A DNA stretch of 64,000 nt from Streptomyces sp. NBC_00273 (GCF_036178145.1 NZ_CP108067.1:4464001-4528000); one strand, 5' to 3'; shown: positions 50,684 to 58,739, counted from the first letter of the stretch. The notes: a model not told the origin generated them from the letters alone. Program-made: numbers and translations.

Positions 50684-52126
50684 TCAGCCGGCGGCCGGGA
50701 CCTTGTCCGGGACGGTGGTGGTCCGGCCCGCGGGAGCCTGGGCGGCCGTGGCCTTACGGGGCACCAGCAGGGCCAGGGCGGCGGCGAGGGCGACCGCGCC
50801 GGCGCCGATCCACAGGGCGGGGACGGTTCCGTCGGTGAAGGCCTGCGGGGACTCGTAGCCGCCCTGGGCGGAGAAGACCGAGGCCAGGATCGCGACGCCG
50901 AGGGCTCCGCCGACCTCGCGCAGCGCGTTGTTGGTGCCGGAAGCCTTGCCCTGGTCGGCCGGGGCGACGGTGGACATCAGGACGTTGGCCGCGGGGGCGA
51001 AGTAGAGGGCCATGCCGATCCCGCTGAGGATCAGCGGCGGGAGCTGGGCCGCGTACGAGACGTCCGCGCTCAGGATGGCCGCGAACCAGCCCAGACCGAG
51101 GGCCTGGAAGGCGAGCCCGGCGGCGACCACGGGGCGGCCGCCGATGCGGTCGGAGAGGATCCCGGCCAGCGGAGCGATGATCATCGGCATTCCGGTCCAG
51201 GGGAGCATGCGCAGGCCGGCCTCGGTGGGCGAGTAGCCGGCGACGCCCTGGAGGAACTGGCTGAGCAGGAAGATCGAGCCGAACATGCCGAGGAACATGA
51301 GCAGGCTGGCCAGGTTGATCCCGAGGAAGCCGCGGTCACGGAAGAGCCGCATGGGAAGCATGGGGTTGGCGTTGTTGAAGCCGTGGTGGATGAAGCCGCC
51401 GACGAGCGCGGAGCCGACGATCAGGCCGGTCAGGACGGGGGCGCTGGTCCAACCCTCGGAGTTGGCGTTGACCAGGGCGTAGACGATGCCGAAGAGGCCG
51501 CCGCTGATGAGCAGGGTGCCCGGGATGTCGAGGCGCGCGCCGGGGGCGGTGGACTCGGCGAGGCGCAGGCGGGCGAGCGGGATCAGGGCCAGGCCTATCG
51601 GCACGTTGAGCCAGAAGATCCACTGCCAGGAGATGTGCTCGGTGAGGCTGCCGCCGATGAGGGGGCCACTGGCGACGGCGAGGCCGGTGACGGCGCCGTA
51701 GATCCCGAGGGCCATGCCGCGGCGGGCGGCGGGAACGGCGGCGGTGAGCAGGGTGAGAGTGAGCGGCATCATGATCGCCGCGCCGACGCCCTGCACGGCG
51801 CGGGCGGCGATGAGCGCGTCGATGCCGGTCGAGAGAGCGGCTGCGGCGGAGGCGCCGGTGAAGACCGTGAGGCCGACGATGAACAGCCGGCGGCGGCCGA
51901 AACGGTCGCCGAGGGCGGCACCGAACAACAGGAGGACGGCGAAGGTGAGCGTGTACGCGTTCACCGTCCACTCCAGGTCCTCCAGCTTGCCGCCGAGGTC
52001 TTCGCGGATGGCGGGGAGGGCGGTGGTGACGACCAGGTTGTCGAGTGCGGCCATGAAGCTGGCCACGCCGGTGAGGACGAGCGCCCAGATGGCGGGCGCG
52101 CGGAGCTTGGTGTCTTGCGTGGGCAC
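50684..52126 (-). CDS. MFS multidrug efflux transporter, DHA2 (14-TM) type
   Basis: A 480-residue drug:proton antiporter-like protein of the EmrB/QacA subfamily. The GTG at 52126 has AGGGGG 6 bases upstream. Helix 1 is WALVLTGVASFMAALDNLVV (DNLVV with the family's Asp). The A-like loop motif GDRFGRRRLF lies between helices 2 and 3. The motif C region is GPLIGGSLTEHISWQWIFWL. About 14 hydrophobic segments fit. It follows a TetR gene by 80 bases. Both have the same palindromic operator, so it is likely TetR-controlled. The drug substrate is unknown. Confidence 0.88.
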   Translation of the reverse strand: MPTQDTKLRAPAIWALVLTGVASFMAALDNLVVTTALPAIREDLGGKLEDLEWTVNAYTLTFAVLLLFGAALGDRFGRRRLFIVGLTVFTGASAAAALSTGIDALIAARAVQGVGAAIMMPLTLTLLTAAVPAARRGMALGIYGAVTGLAVASGPLIGGSLTEHISWQWIFWLNVPIGLALIPLARLRLAESTAPGARLDIPGTLLISGGLFGIVYALVNANSEGWTSAPVLTGLIVGSALVGGFIHHGFNNANPMLPMRLFRDRGFLGINLASLLMFLGMFGSIFLLSQFLQGVAGYSPTEAGLRMLPWTGMPMIIAPLAGILSDRIGGRPVVAAGLAFQALGLGWFAAILSADVSYAAQLPPLILSGIGMALYFAPAANVLMSTVAPADQGKASGTNNALREVGGALGVAILASVFSAQGGYESPQAFTDGTVPALWIGAGAVALAAALALLVPRKATAAQAPAGRTTTVPDKVPAAG

Positions 52127-52143
52127 GATTTCCCCCTACTTTT

Positions 52144-52163
52144 GTTAGTTATTGCTGACTAAC
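52144..52163 (-). promoter_or_regulatory. TetR operator upstream of the MFS gene
   Basis: GTTAGT (52144-52149) and ACTAAC (52158-52163) are perfect 6-base arms around an 8-base spacer, 18 bases upstream of the GTG. The same arms and spacing occur before tetR. Confidence 0.7.
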
Positions 52164-52206
52164 TTTGACGACCATGAAAATGCGCGCGAGCCGATCTCGC
52201 GCGCCG

Positions 52207-52776
52207 TCACTTCTCCAGACGACCCTCGGCACCCGCCGAGGGGTAGAGCCCCTCCCAGACCCGGTGCCCGGGCGGGAAGCCCATGGCGGCGAGGGTGTTG
52301 ATCAGCATTCCGTACGCCATGAAGGTCGTGGCCTCACCGACGTCCCCACCGAAGGGCACGAGGGCCGTGTCCCAGAGCTCCATCCAACCCTTGCGCACGA
52401 GCTCGCCGAGCTCATGGTCCCCGGCCGCCTCGGCGGCGGCGACGCTGACGTACATCTGGAGCTGCATCTGGAGCTTGTCGGGATCCTCGGCGATCAGCCG
52501 GGTGTAGGCGTTCGCCATCGCTTGCGTGGCCTCCTCCCCCTGCAGCCCTTCGGCGGCGGCGGCGAAGAGGTCGCGCGTCTCCATCAGGCAGCGCTCGGCA
52601 GCCGCCAGGAAGATCGCCTGCTTGCCGGGGAAGAGCCGGAAGAGGTACGGCTGCGAGACGCCCACCCGCTTGGCGATCGCCTCGGTGGAGGTCCCGTAGT
52701 AACCCCCGCGAGCGAACTCGTGCACCGCAGCACGAATGATGCTCTCCCGCCGCTCATCTGCGCTCATCCTGACCAT
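52207..52776 (-). CDS. TetR family transcriptional regulator
   Basis: A 189-residue repressor. The N-terminal helix-turn-helix (about residues 10-57) reads RRESIIRAAVHEFARGGYYG, then TSTEAIAKRVGVSQPYLFRL. The C-terminal half, with two Trp-containing helices (GWMELWDTALVPF), is the ligand-binding and dimer part. The ATG at 52776 lies 6 bases after TAACTT; a second ATG at 52767 is possible. It overlaps neither neighbour. It likely represses itself and the MFS gene, released by an efflux substrate. Confidence 0.9.
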   Translation of the reverse strand: MVRMSADERRESIIRAAVHEFARGGYYGTSTEAIAKRVGVSQPYLFRLFPGKQAIFLAAAERCLMETRDLFAAAAEGLQGEEATQAMANAYTRLIAEDPDKLQMQLQMYVSVAAAEAAGDHELGELVRKGWMELWDTALVPFGGDVGEATTFMAYGMLINTLAAMGFPPGHRVWEGLYPSAGAEGRLEK

Positions 52777-52812
52777 GAGGCAAAGTTAGTACTCAATCAC
52801 TAACTAAGTCAA
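52777..52812 (-). promoter_or_regulatory. tetR promoter with embedded operator
   Basis: On the minus strand TTGACT (52812-52807), 18 bases, then TAACTT (52788-52783), 6 bases before the ATG, fits a leaderless vegetative promoter. The operator GTTAGT / ACTAAC (52785-52804) covers the -35/-10 spacer and overlaps the -10, so bound repressor would block polymerase. Confidence 0.7.
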
Positions 52813-53100
52813 GAGTCGGGGCGGTCGGGGGCGGGGGCGGGGGCGGGGGGCGCGGCGGGGGCGGCGCGGCGCGGCGGGGGCTTCGGGGGCGGCGGGAGCC
52901 GGCCGGGCGGGGGCGGTGAGATGCGGCGGGGGCTTCGGGGGGCGGGAGCCCGGCGGCCGGCATCAGGGATGGGTGTGGGGTTTCCCGTCAGTCCGATCGT
53001 CTCCGTGTCGGGCCGGCCCCGGGCGAGCGGGCCACCGCCCCGCGAAAAGGGCGGAGGCGCCGTTCTGGTGCCCCCGCCCCGCTCGCTCCGCGCCGTCGGC
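52813..53100. repeat. G-rich tract with a direct repeat
   Basis: The plus strand is a near-continuous run of G and C with many GGG to GGGGGG runs (52817-52975). A near-identical 28-30 base unit (GGCGGGGGCTTCGGGGG... ending GGCGGGAGCC) occurs at 52871-52900 and 52923-52950. No protein-like frame is seen. G-quadruplex folding is possible. A GC-rich hairpin region follows up to the hadB stop. Confidence 0.5.
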
Positions 53101-53529
53101 TCAGGCCAGTTCGACCACCGCGCGGGACATGCCCAGGACCTTCTGGCCCTCGCTCATCGCCGTCAGGTCGACCCGGACCCGGTTGTCGTCCAGCTTCGCG
53201 GCGACCTTGGCGGTGACCTCGATCAGCCCGCCCCGGTCGTCGTTGGGGACCACGACCGGCCGGGTGAAGCGCACGCCGTACTCGACCACCGCGCCCGGGT
53301 CGCCGACCCAGTCGGTGACCACGCGGACCGCCTCGGCCATGGTGAACATGCCGTGCGCGATCACGTCCGGCAGTCCGACCTCCTTGGCGAACTTCTCGTT
53401 CCAGTGGATCGGGTTGAAGTCACCCGAGGCGCCCGCGTACTGGACCAGCGTGGCGCGCGTCACGGGGAAGGACGCCGCCGGCAGCTCGGTGCCGACCTCG
53501 ACGTCGGCGTACTGGATCTGCGCTGCCAT
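53101..53529 (-). CDS. MaoC-like dehydratase, HadB type
   Basis: A 142-residue hot-dog protein. The hydratase motif is GDFNPIHWNEKFAKEVGLPD then HGMFTMA, with the Asp (GDFNPIH) and His needed for (3R)-hydroxyacyl dehydration. It follows the 150-residue partner by 1 base. In mycobacteria the HadA/HadB pair forms a dehydratase of long-chain fatty acid synthesis; in Streptomyces the substrate is not known. The pair sits beside rpmG, as in mycobacteria. Confidence 0.85.
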   Translation of the reverse strand: MAAQIQYADVEVGTELPAASFPVTRATLVQYAGASGDFNPIHWNEKFAKEVGLPDVIAHGMFTMAEAVRVVTDWVGDPGAVVEYGVRFTRPVVVPNDDRGGLIEVTAKVAAKLDDNRVRVDLTAMSEGQKVLGMSRAVVELA

Positions 53530-53530
53530 G

Positions 53531-53983
53531 TCAGGCCTCCTCGGGGGCGCGGGAGACGAGCTTCGTCCACGCCGTCACCACGTGCTCGCCGGTCTCGTCG
53601 TAGACCTCGCCGCGGATGTCGATGATGTCGTTGCCCGCCATCGACTTCACGGCCTCGATCGTGGACGTCACCGAGAGTCGGTCGCCGGCTCGCACCGGGC
53701 GGGAGTACGCGAACTTCTGGTCACCGTGCACGACGCGGCTGTAGTCCAGTCCCAGCTGCGGGTCCTCGACGACCTGGCCGGCGGCCTTGAAAGTGATCGC
53801 AAACACAAAAGTCGGCGGAGCGATCACATCGGGGTAGCCGTACGACTTCGCGGCTTCGGGATCGTTGTAGACGGGATTGGTGTCACCCACCGCAGCCGCG
53901 AATTCGCGGATCTTCTCCCGGCCGACCTCGTACGGATCGGTGGGCGGGTAGCTCCGCCCCACGAAGGACTGGTCGAGAGCCAT
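53531..53983 (-). CDS. MaoC N-terminal-like dehydratase partner, HadA type
   Basis: A 150-residue hot-dog protein, beginning MALDQSFVGRSYPPTDPYEV. It has GDTNPVYNDPEAAKSYGYPD at the position of the hydratase motif, but with Tyr-Asn in place of the Ile-His of HadB, consistent with a non-catalytic or stabilising HadA-type subunit. The next part is APPTFVFAITFKAAGQVVED. It ends 1 base before hadB and lies downstream of rpmG, with a hairpin between. Confidence 0.82.
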   Translation of the reverse strand: MALDQSFVGRSYPPTDPYEVGREKIREFAAAVGDTNPVYNDPEAAKSYGYPDVIAPPTFVFAITFKAAGQVVEDPQLGLDYSRVVHGDQKFAYSRPVRAGDRLSVTSTIEAVKSMAGNDIIDIRGEVYDETGEHVVTAWTKLVSRAPEEA

Positions 53984-54056
53984 GACTCACTACCTCCTGT
54001 TGAAGGGACACGAATGACGCAAGAGAAAGACAGGAACGGGCACGGAAACGACACAA

Positions 54057-54083
54057 GGCCGCCCCCAATGAAGGGGACGACCT
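54057..54083 (-). terminator. Hairpin between rpmG and the hadA-type gene
   Basis: On the minus strand AGGTCGTCCCC and GGGGGCGGCCT pair with G-T wobble, followed by TTGTG. It may attenuate rather than fully stop transcription into the dehydratase genes. Confidence 0.5.
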
Positions 54084-54118
54084 CATGACGGTGCCTGTTA
54101 TTCGAGACTTCGCTAGGG

Positions 54119-54283
54119 TCAGCGGGTCTCGCGGTGCGCGGTGTGCGAGTTGCAGCGCGGGCAGTGCTTCTTCATCTCAAGACGGTCCGGGTTGTTACGC
54201 CGGTTCTTCTTGGTGATGTAGTTCCGCTCCTTGCACTCCACGCAGGCCAGCGTGATCTTCGGGCGGACGTCGGTGGCAGCCAC
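54119..54283 (-). CDS. rpmG: 50S ribosomal protein L33, zinc-binding type
   Basis: A 54-residue ribosomal protein, from GTG 54283 to TGA 54119. It reads [20 protein letters not shown] and later [20 protein letters not shown]. Two CxxC pairs (CVEC, CPRC) bind zinc, so this is the C+ form. It lies between tRNA-Met and the hadA/hadB pair in the conserved actinobacterial order tRNA-Thr, tRNA-Met, rpmG, hadA, hadB. Confidence 0.95.
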
Positions 54284-54371
54284 GTGAGTGCTCCTTGACG
54301 GACTATGGGACGGATGAACGCATAAAAGAGTAGCCGATCGGGAGACCGACCCCGCAATCGGCTACTGTGTG

Positions 54372-54444
54372 TAGCGGCGACCGGACTTGAACCGGTGACA
54401 CAGCGATTATGAGCCGCTTGCTCTACCGACTGAGCTACGCCGCT
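54372..54444 (-). tRNA. trnM: tRNA-Met (CAU), elongator
   Basis: The 73-base minus-strand cloverleaf starts AGCGGCG and pairs with CGCCGCT. The anticodon loop CTCATAA (stem AGCGG/TCGCT) reads CAT. The lack of a three-GC stem run marks it as elongator. CCA is not encoded. It lies upstream of rpmG. Confidence 0.93.
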
Positions 54445-54492
54445 TTGATGTGATCAGCTCCCCACCCGAGGGTGGGGAACCTCTCTCACCAG

Positions 54493-54565
54493 AGCCCCAA
54501 TGCGGAATCGAACCGCAGACCTTCTCCTTACCATGGAGACGCTCTACCGACTGAGCTATTGGGGC
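54493..54565 (-). tRNA. trnT: tRNA-Thr (GGU)
   Basis: The 73-base minus-strand cloverleaf starts GCCCCAA and pairs with TTGGGGC. The anticodon loop ATGGTAA in TCTCC/GGAGA reads GGT. CCA is not encoded. It is the first of the tRNA-Thr, tRNA-Met, rpmG group. Confidence 0.94.
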
Positions 54566-54908
54566 GAGCGATGAAGACATTACACGGTTGCCCGCCGATC
54601 GCCCAAATCCTTTGCGGGGACAGGGCTCCGAGGGGGTTCACGAGCCGCTCTCGATCAACCCACCGACCACTTCCGCCCCACATCTCAGGCGGATTGTGGG
54701 CGGGCTCACACTCCGGCGCCCGCCGATCGGAGCCCCGGAGCCCGTCGGGGCGCACGCGCGGGCTCCCCGGCGCGTGGCACCACACCGGTACGACTATTGC
54801 GCTCTTCCGCGAAGCGGGGTGCGCCGCACCCTAGGCTCTGAGCACGCTGCGTGATCTTGGGCCGCGGGCCACGGCTCCAGGAACCGCCCGAGCCACCGCA
54901 GGAGCGCG
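54566..54908. other. Intergenic region before the amidohydrolase gene
   Basis: This 343-base gap separates the minus-strand tRNA genes from the plus-strand amidohydrolase-like gene. I see no gene. It should hold the tRNA-Thr promoter and the amidohydrolase promoter, but no clear boxes are found. AGGAG lies 6 bases before the amidohydrolase ATG. Confidence 0.4.
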
Positions 54909-56177
54909 ATGTCTGACAGCCAGCCGCCGCAGCCGTTCCAATCGCCCCGCGGCGGAAACGGCAACGCGGCCGCAGCCGAGGCCACCACCCTGCTGCTCAC
55001 GGGGGCTCGCCTCACCGACGGCCGCACCGTCGACGTCCGCCTCGGGGGCGGCCGGATCCAGGCCGTCGGCACCACGGGCAGCCTCCCCTCCCCCACGCCG
55101 GCTCGGGTGGACCTGACCGGCTACCTGCTGCTCCCCGCCCCCGCCGAGCCGCACGCCCACGGGGACACCGCGCTGACCGCCGACACCGAGGGGCCCGTCT
55201 CCTACGCCCCCGACGAGGTCCAGCGCCGGGCCACCGAATCCGCCCTGCTCCAGCTCGGCCACGGCGCCACCGCGGTCCGCTCCCACGTCCGCATCGGCGA
55301 CGTGCACGGCCTCGGCCCCATGGAGGCCGTGCTCCAGGCCCGCCGCTCCCTGCGCGGGCTCGCCGACCTCACCGCCGTGGCCGTCCCCCGACTGCTGACC
55401 GGGGTGGCCGGCGCGGACGGGCTGGCCATGCTGCGGGACGCGGTCAAGATGGGCGCCTCCGTGATCGGCGGCTGCCCGGACCTGGACCCGGACCCGACGG
55501 GCTTCCTCGAAGCCGTCCTGGAACTCGCCGCCGAGCACGGCTGCCCCGTGGATCTGCACACCGACGGTGACGACCCGGGCCGCCTCGCCCGGCTCGCGGC
55601 GATGGCCGGCGGGCTGCGCCCCGGAGTGACCATCGGCCCTTGCGGCGGCCTGTCCCGGCTCCCGCTGGACGCGGCCGCCCGCGCCGCCGACCAGCTGGCC
55701 GCGGCCGGCGTACGGGTCACCTGCCTGCCCCAGGGCGACTGTGCGGCCCTGGAACGGCGCGGCCTGCGCACCGCCCCCGTCCGGCTGCTGCGGGCCGCCG
55801 GTGTGCGCGTCGCGGCCGGCAGCGGGGCGCTGCGGGACGCCGGGAACCCCGTCGGGCGCGGGGATCCGCTGGAGGCCGCGTACCTACTGGCCTCCCAGGG
55901 AGGGCTCCGGGCGGGCGAGGCCTACGAGTCCGTCAGCAGCTGCGCCCGCGAGGCCATGGGGCTGCCGGAGGTCCGGGTGGAGGCGGGTTTCCCGGCGGAG
56001 CTGCTCGCCGTGCGCGGGGACCGGATCGCGGGCGTGCTGTCCCTCGCCTACAGCCGGATCGTGATCCACCGCGGGCGGGTCGTAGCCCGTACGAGTGCCG
56101 TACGGGAGTACTGCGACTCCGCCGTCGCGGTGGCGTTGGACCTGCCCCGGCAGGGCCGTACGGAGGCGGGGCCCTGA
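54909..56177 (+). CDS. Amidohydrolase-fold protein with incomplete catalytic site
   Basis: A 422-residue cytosine-deaminase-like amidohydrolase. Metal ligands H82/H84 (PHAHGD) and H217 (VDLHTDG) align with E. coli CodA His61, His63 and His214. However, the proton-shuttle Glu is Gly220, the TASH His is replaced by Pro244 (TIGPCGG), and the catalytic Asp in GHDDVFD corresponds to Gly306 (AGSGALRD). It is therefore probably not a normal deaminase. The C-terminal beta domain (LLAVRGDRIAGVLSLAYSRI) is kept. It is possibly a pseudoenzyme or one with another reaction. It is followed by the SDR gene after 53 bases on the same strand. Confidence 0.8.
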   Translation: MSDSQPPQPFQSPRGGNGNAAAAEATTLLLTGARLTDGRTVDVRLGGGRIQAVGTTGSLPSPTPARVDLTGYLLLPAPAEPHAHGDTALTADTEGPVSYAPDEVQRRATESALLQLGHGATAVRSHVRIGDVHGLGPMEAVLQARRSLRGLADLTAVAVPRLLTGVAGADGLAMLRDAVKMGASVIGGCPDLDPDPTGFLEAVLELAAEHGCPVDLHTDGDDPGRLARLAAMAGGLRPGVTIGPCGGLSRLPLDAAARAADQLAAAGVRVTCLPQGDCAALERRGLRTAPVRLLRAAGVRVAAGSGALRDAGNPVGRGDPLEAAYLLASQGGLRAGEAYESVSSCAREAMGLPEVRVEAGFPAELLAVRGDRIAGVLSLAYSRIVIHRGRVVARTSAVREYCDSAVAVALDLPRQGRTEAGP

Positions 56178-56230
56178 GGTTCGCCGTCCGCTCGCGGGCG
56201 TCGGCGCCCGGCTCGTCGTACGGTCGGGTC

Positions 56231-56887
56231 ATGCGCATCGTCATCGCGGGTGGACACGGTCAGATCGCGCTGCGGCTGGAGCGCCTGCTCGCCGCGCGCG
56301 GGTACGAGGTCGCGGGCATCGTCCGCGATCCGGCACAGGGCGACGACCTGAGGCAGGCGGGCGCCGAGCCGGTGCTCTGCGATCTGGAATCGGCCTCGGT
56401 GGAGCACGTGGCGGGGATTCTGCAGGGCGCGGACGTCGCGGTGTTCGCGGCCGGTGCGGGCCCCGGCAGCGGAATCGAGCGGAAGGACACCGTGGACCGG
56501 GGCGCGGCGGTGCTGTTCGCCGACGCCGCCGAACGGGCTCGCGTGCGGCGCTTCCTGATGGTCTCTTCGATGGGTGCGGACGCGCACCACGGCGGCGACG
56601 AGGTCTTCGACGCGTACCTGCGGGCCAAGGGCGAGGCCGATGACCACGTACGGACCCGGCTGGGCCTGGAGTGGACCGTCCTGCGCCCTGGTTCGCTGAT
56701 CGACGACGCCGGGACGGGCCTGGTCCGTCTGGAGGCTCGGACGGGTCGCGGGGCCGTCCCGCGCGACGACGTGGCGGCGGTGCTGGCCGAGCTGATCGAG
56801 ACCCCGGCGACTGCGGGCCTGACCCTGGAGTTGGTCTCCGGTTCGACGCCGGTCGAGGTGGCCGTGAAGGACGTGGCGGGCAACTGA
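56231..56887 (+). CDS. NAD(P)-binding atypical SDR family protein
   Basis: A 218-residue Rossmann-fold protein, beginning RIVIAGGHGQIALRLERLLA with a GGHGQIA dinucleotide motif. A VFAAGAGPGSG strand and SSMGADA follow. There is no YxxxK, and the substrate-site WTVLRPGSLIDDAGTG resembles NmrA-like and NAD(P)H-binding reductase/isomerase proteins. The ATG at 56231 has no Shine-Dalgarno; TACGGT lies 6 bases upstream, compatible with a leaderless mRNA. Function is not known; often a redox or sensing protein. Confidence 0.8.
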   Translation: MRIVIAGGHGQIALRLERLLAARGYEVAGIVRDPAQGDDLRQAGAEPVLCDLESASVEHVAGILQGADVAVFAAGAGPGSGIERKDTVDRGAAVLFADAAERARVRRFLMVSSMGADAHHGGDEVFDAYLRAKGEADDHVRTRLGLEWTVLRPGSLIDDAGTGLVRLEARTGRGAVPRDDVAAVLAELIETPATAGLTLELVSGSTPVEVAVKDVAGN

Positions 56888-56929
56888 GGCCGCCGCCCCG
56901 GCAGTCCGCCGCCCCGGCGGTCCGGTGGT

Positions 56930-57370
56930 TCAGAACCCGGCGCTGACCTTGTCGTCGGACCGGCCGACGGAGTCCTGCTGGTACCGGTCCTCGTACGCCT
57001 GCCGGATCCGCTCGATGCGCGTGCTGCGCTCGTCGGCTTCCTTCTCCGGGTAGAGCAGGACCACCTCGTACGAGGTCTCGCGGACGGTCTTGCCGTCCTG
57101 ACCGCGCCACTGGCCGTACCCGTCGTGGAGGGTCAGTCCCTCGGGGAAGGCGGGGGTGATCTCCAGGTCCAGGAACCGCATGAACTCGCGTTCCTCGACG
57201 GGGTCGCGGCCGTCGGTCCGTTGGGTGCCGAAGTACAGCCGGGTCTCCTGGTAGGGCTCCCCCACGTCCGTGTGGAGGGCCGCTCCCACCAGAGCCGGAA
57301 TCCCTGCGCCGAGCAGGGCCATGAGCACCCCGCCGCCGACCTTCCCGCGCGTGTCAGATGTCCATTTCAC
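56930..57370 (-). CDS. DUF3574 family secreted or membrane protein
   Basis: A 146-residue protein. The first hydrophobic segment (GGGVLMALLGAGIPALVGAAL) may be a signal or anchor. The rest, YQETRLYFGTQRTDGRDPVE, EREFMRFLDLEITPAFPEGL and TLHDGYGQWRGQDGKTVRET, matches DUF3574. It is convergent with the SDR gene and downstream of the Gly-rich gene on the same strand. The function is unknown. Confidence 0.75.
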   Translation of the reverse strand: MKWTSDTRGKVGGGVLMALLGAGIPALVGAALHTDVGEPYQETRLYFGTQRTDGRDPVEEREFMRFLDLEITPAFPEGLTLHDGYGQWRGQDGKTVRETSYEVVLLYPEKEADERSTRIERIRQAYEDRYQQDSVGRSDDKVSAGF

Positions 57371-57435
57371 CCCCGGTGAACGAACAGGAGCCGCCGACGT
57401 TGCGGCCGTGGTCGGTGCGTCGTCGGGTGACGGCG

Positions 57436-57476
57436 GGAAGCCCGCCCGTCCGTGGTGGCGGGCGGGACGGGCTTCC
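57436..57476 (-). terminator. Terminator after the Gly-rich gene
   Basis: GGAAGCCCG and CGGGCTTCC (9-base arms) plus an inner CCCG/CGGG form a stem, 35 bases past the 57511 stop. Confidence 0.6.
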
Positions 57477-57510
57477 GGTCGGTGCGTGGTGCGGCCGTGC
57501 GGAGGGGCGA

Positions 57511-58470
57511 CTACCAGTAGATGACTACGTAGCCGTCGCCGCCGTCCTTGCCGCGGGAGCCGGAGTTGCCGATGGCCCGGTTGGTGCCGCCGCCGCGGCC
57601 GCCGTCGCCGCCCACGGCCGTGCCGTCCGGGAGCTGGACGATGCCGTCCGCGGTGCCGCCGCCGGTGCCGTCGGCGTTGCCCGGGTCACCGTTGTGGTTG
57701 ACGCCGCCCGAGGAGCACGTTCCGGTGCCGCCCAGGCCGGGCGTGCCGGGCTCGCCGGGACCGCGGTCCGCGGCGCCGCCGCCCCCGCCGCCCCCGCCGC
57801 CGGTGGCGGTGAGGAGCACGGTGTTGCTCGACGCCACGGTCAGCGACGTGGTGGTGCCCGCGGTGCCGGCGGTGCCGTTGGCACCCGGGGCTCCGCCGAG
57901 GCCGTTGGCGCCTCCGGTGCCGACGTCCACGCCGTAGTCCGCCAGGGGGGTGACCGGGATGACGCACCAGGTGAAGCCGCCACCACCGCCGCCACCACCG
58001 TGGCCACCGGTGTTCCGCGCGGCTGCGGCGGCGTCCGTGTCTGCGGCTGCGTCGACTCCGCCGGTCGGGTTGTTCGTGTTGTTGGGGTTGTTGGGGTTGC
58101 CACCGCCACCGTTGCTGCGCGCGGACCCGCCGCCACCGCCGCCACCACCGCCGGCGCCCCATGCCTGGACGAACACCGAGGTGACGCCCGGCGGCGGGGT
58201 GAAGGTGTTGTCCGAGGTGAACTGCCGCAGGCCGTGAATGACCTGGGGCCCGTGCTTCTTGTGCTTGTCGTGCTCCGAGAGCCCGTGCTTCTTGCCCTCG
58301 ACGGACTTCTCGTTCTGGTGGCCCGTCGGCTTGGGCCCGTCCGCGGATGCGGCCGGAGCCAGCGCGATCAACTGGCCGGTGAGGGCCGCAGCGGCGGCGA
58401 TGGAGGCGAGCAGGACCCGGGAGCGCCCCCGGGGCCGTTGAATCGTCGCCGACTGATGGTTCAGGTTCAT
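57511..58470 (-). CDS. Secreted glycine-rich protein
   Basis: A 319-residue protein with a signal peptide (RVLLASIAAAAALTGQLIAL, cut near APAASADG). A charged His/Lys-rich segment (GKKHGLSEHDKHKKHGPQ) follows. The rest is dominated by Gly runs of up to nine (AWGAGGGGGGGGGSARSNGG) with NPNNPNNTNNP and TGGGG repeats. The phrase FTPPPGVTSVFVQAWGAGGG is like the start of glycine-rich surface domains found in actinomycetes and phage tail proteins. It ends GDGYVVIYW, as these domains do. A good AAGGAAG precedes the ATG. It is likely exported and possibly structural. Confidence 0.75.
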   Translation of the reverse strand: MNLNHQSATIQRPRGRSRVLLASIAAAAALTGQLIALAPAASADGPKPTGHQNEKSVEGKKHGLSEHDKHKKHGPQVIHGLRQFTSDNTFTPPPGVTSVFVQAWGAGGGGGGGGGSARSNGGGGNPNNPNNTNNPTGGVDAAADTDAAAAARNTGGHGGGGGGGGFTWCVIPVTPLADYGVDVGTGGANGLGGAPGANGTAGTAGTTTSLTVASSNTVLLTATGGGGGGGGGAADRGPGEPGTPGLGGTGTCSSGGVNHNGDPGNADGTGGGTADGIVQLPDGTAVGGDGGRGGGTNRAIGNSGSRGKDGGDGYVVIYW

Positions 58471-58690
58471 GGCTTCCTTACCCGCCGGCGCCGAGGGCTG
58501 CCGCGGGATGCGATGGGAGGGGTGCGTGCGTCACGCGCCGCCCATCCGATCTGGCCGCGGCCTCGCCGTGGCGCTGGCAGGGCCGGGGCTGTGGCCCAGT
58601 CAGGTGAGAAGTTCATCTGACCGGAGCAATTCGTGAGGGGCCCCACCCTCGGTCGCTCCGCAGCCGTGCCGCGGTCGGCCGGGTACGAAA

Positions 58691-58732
58691 GAACCCCCGC
58701 TCACTGTGATTCCACAGATGAACGGGGGTTCC
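58691..58732 (-). terminator. tRNA-Tyr terminator
   Basis: On the minus strand GAACCCCCG and CGGGGGTTC, with an inner CTGTG/CACAG pairing, form a two-part stem, followed by TTTCG. It lies just 7 bases past the tRNA-Tyr end. Confidence 0.75.
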
Positions 58733-58739
58733 ACTCGCG

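Noticed and set aside
50351..52162. 603-codon plus-strand open frame opposite the MFS gene
   Set aside because: Antisense shadow, composed of Gly, Glu, Asp and Gln repeats; the MFS gene opposite has clear membrane segments.
57548..57937. Proline-rich plus-strand frame opposite the Gly-rich gene
   Set aside because: Poly-Pro is the reverse reading of poly-Gly codons; no ribosome site.
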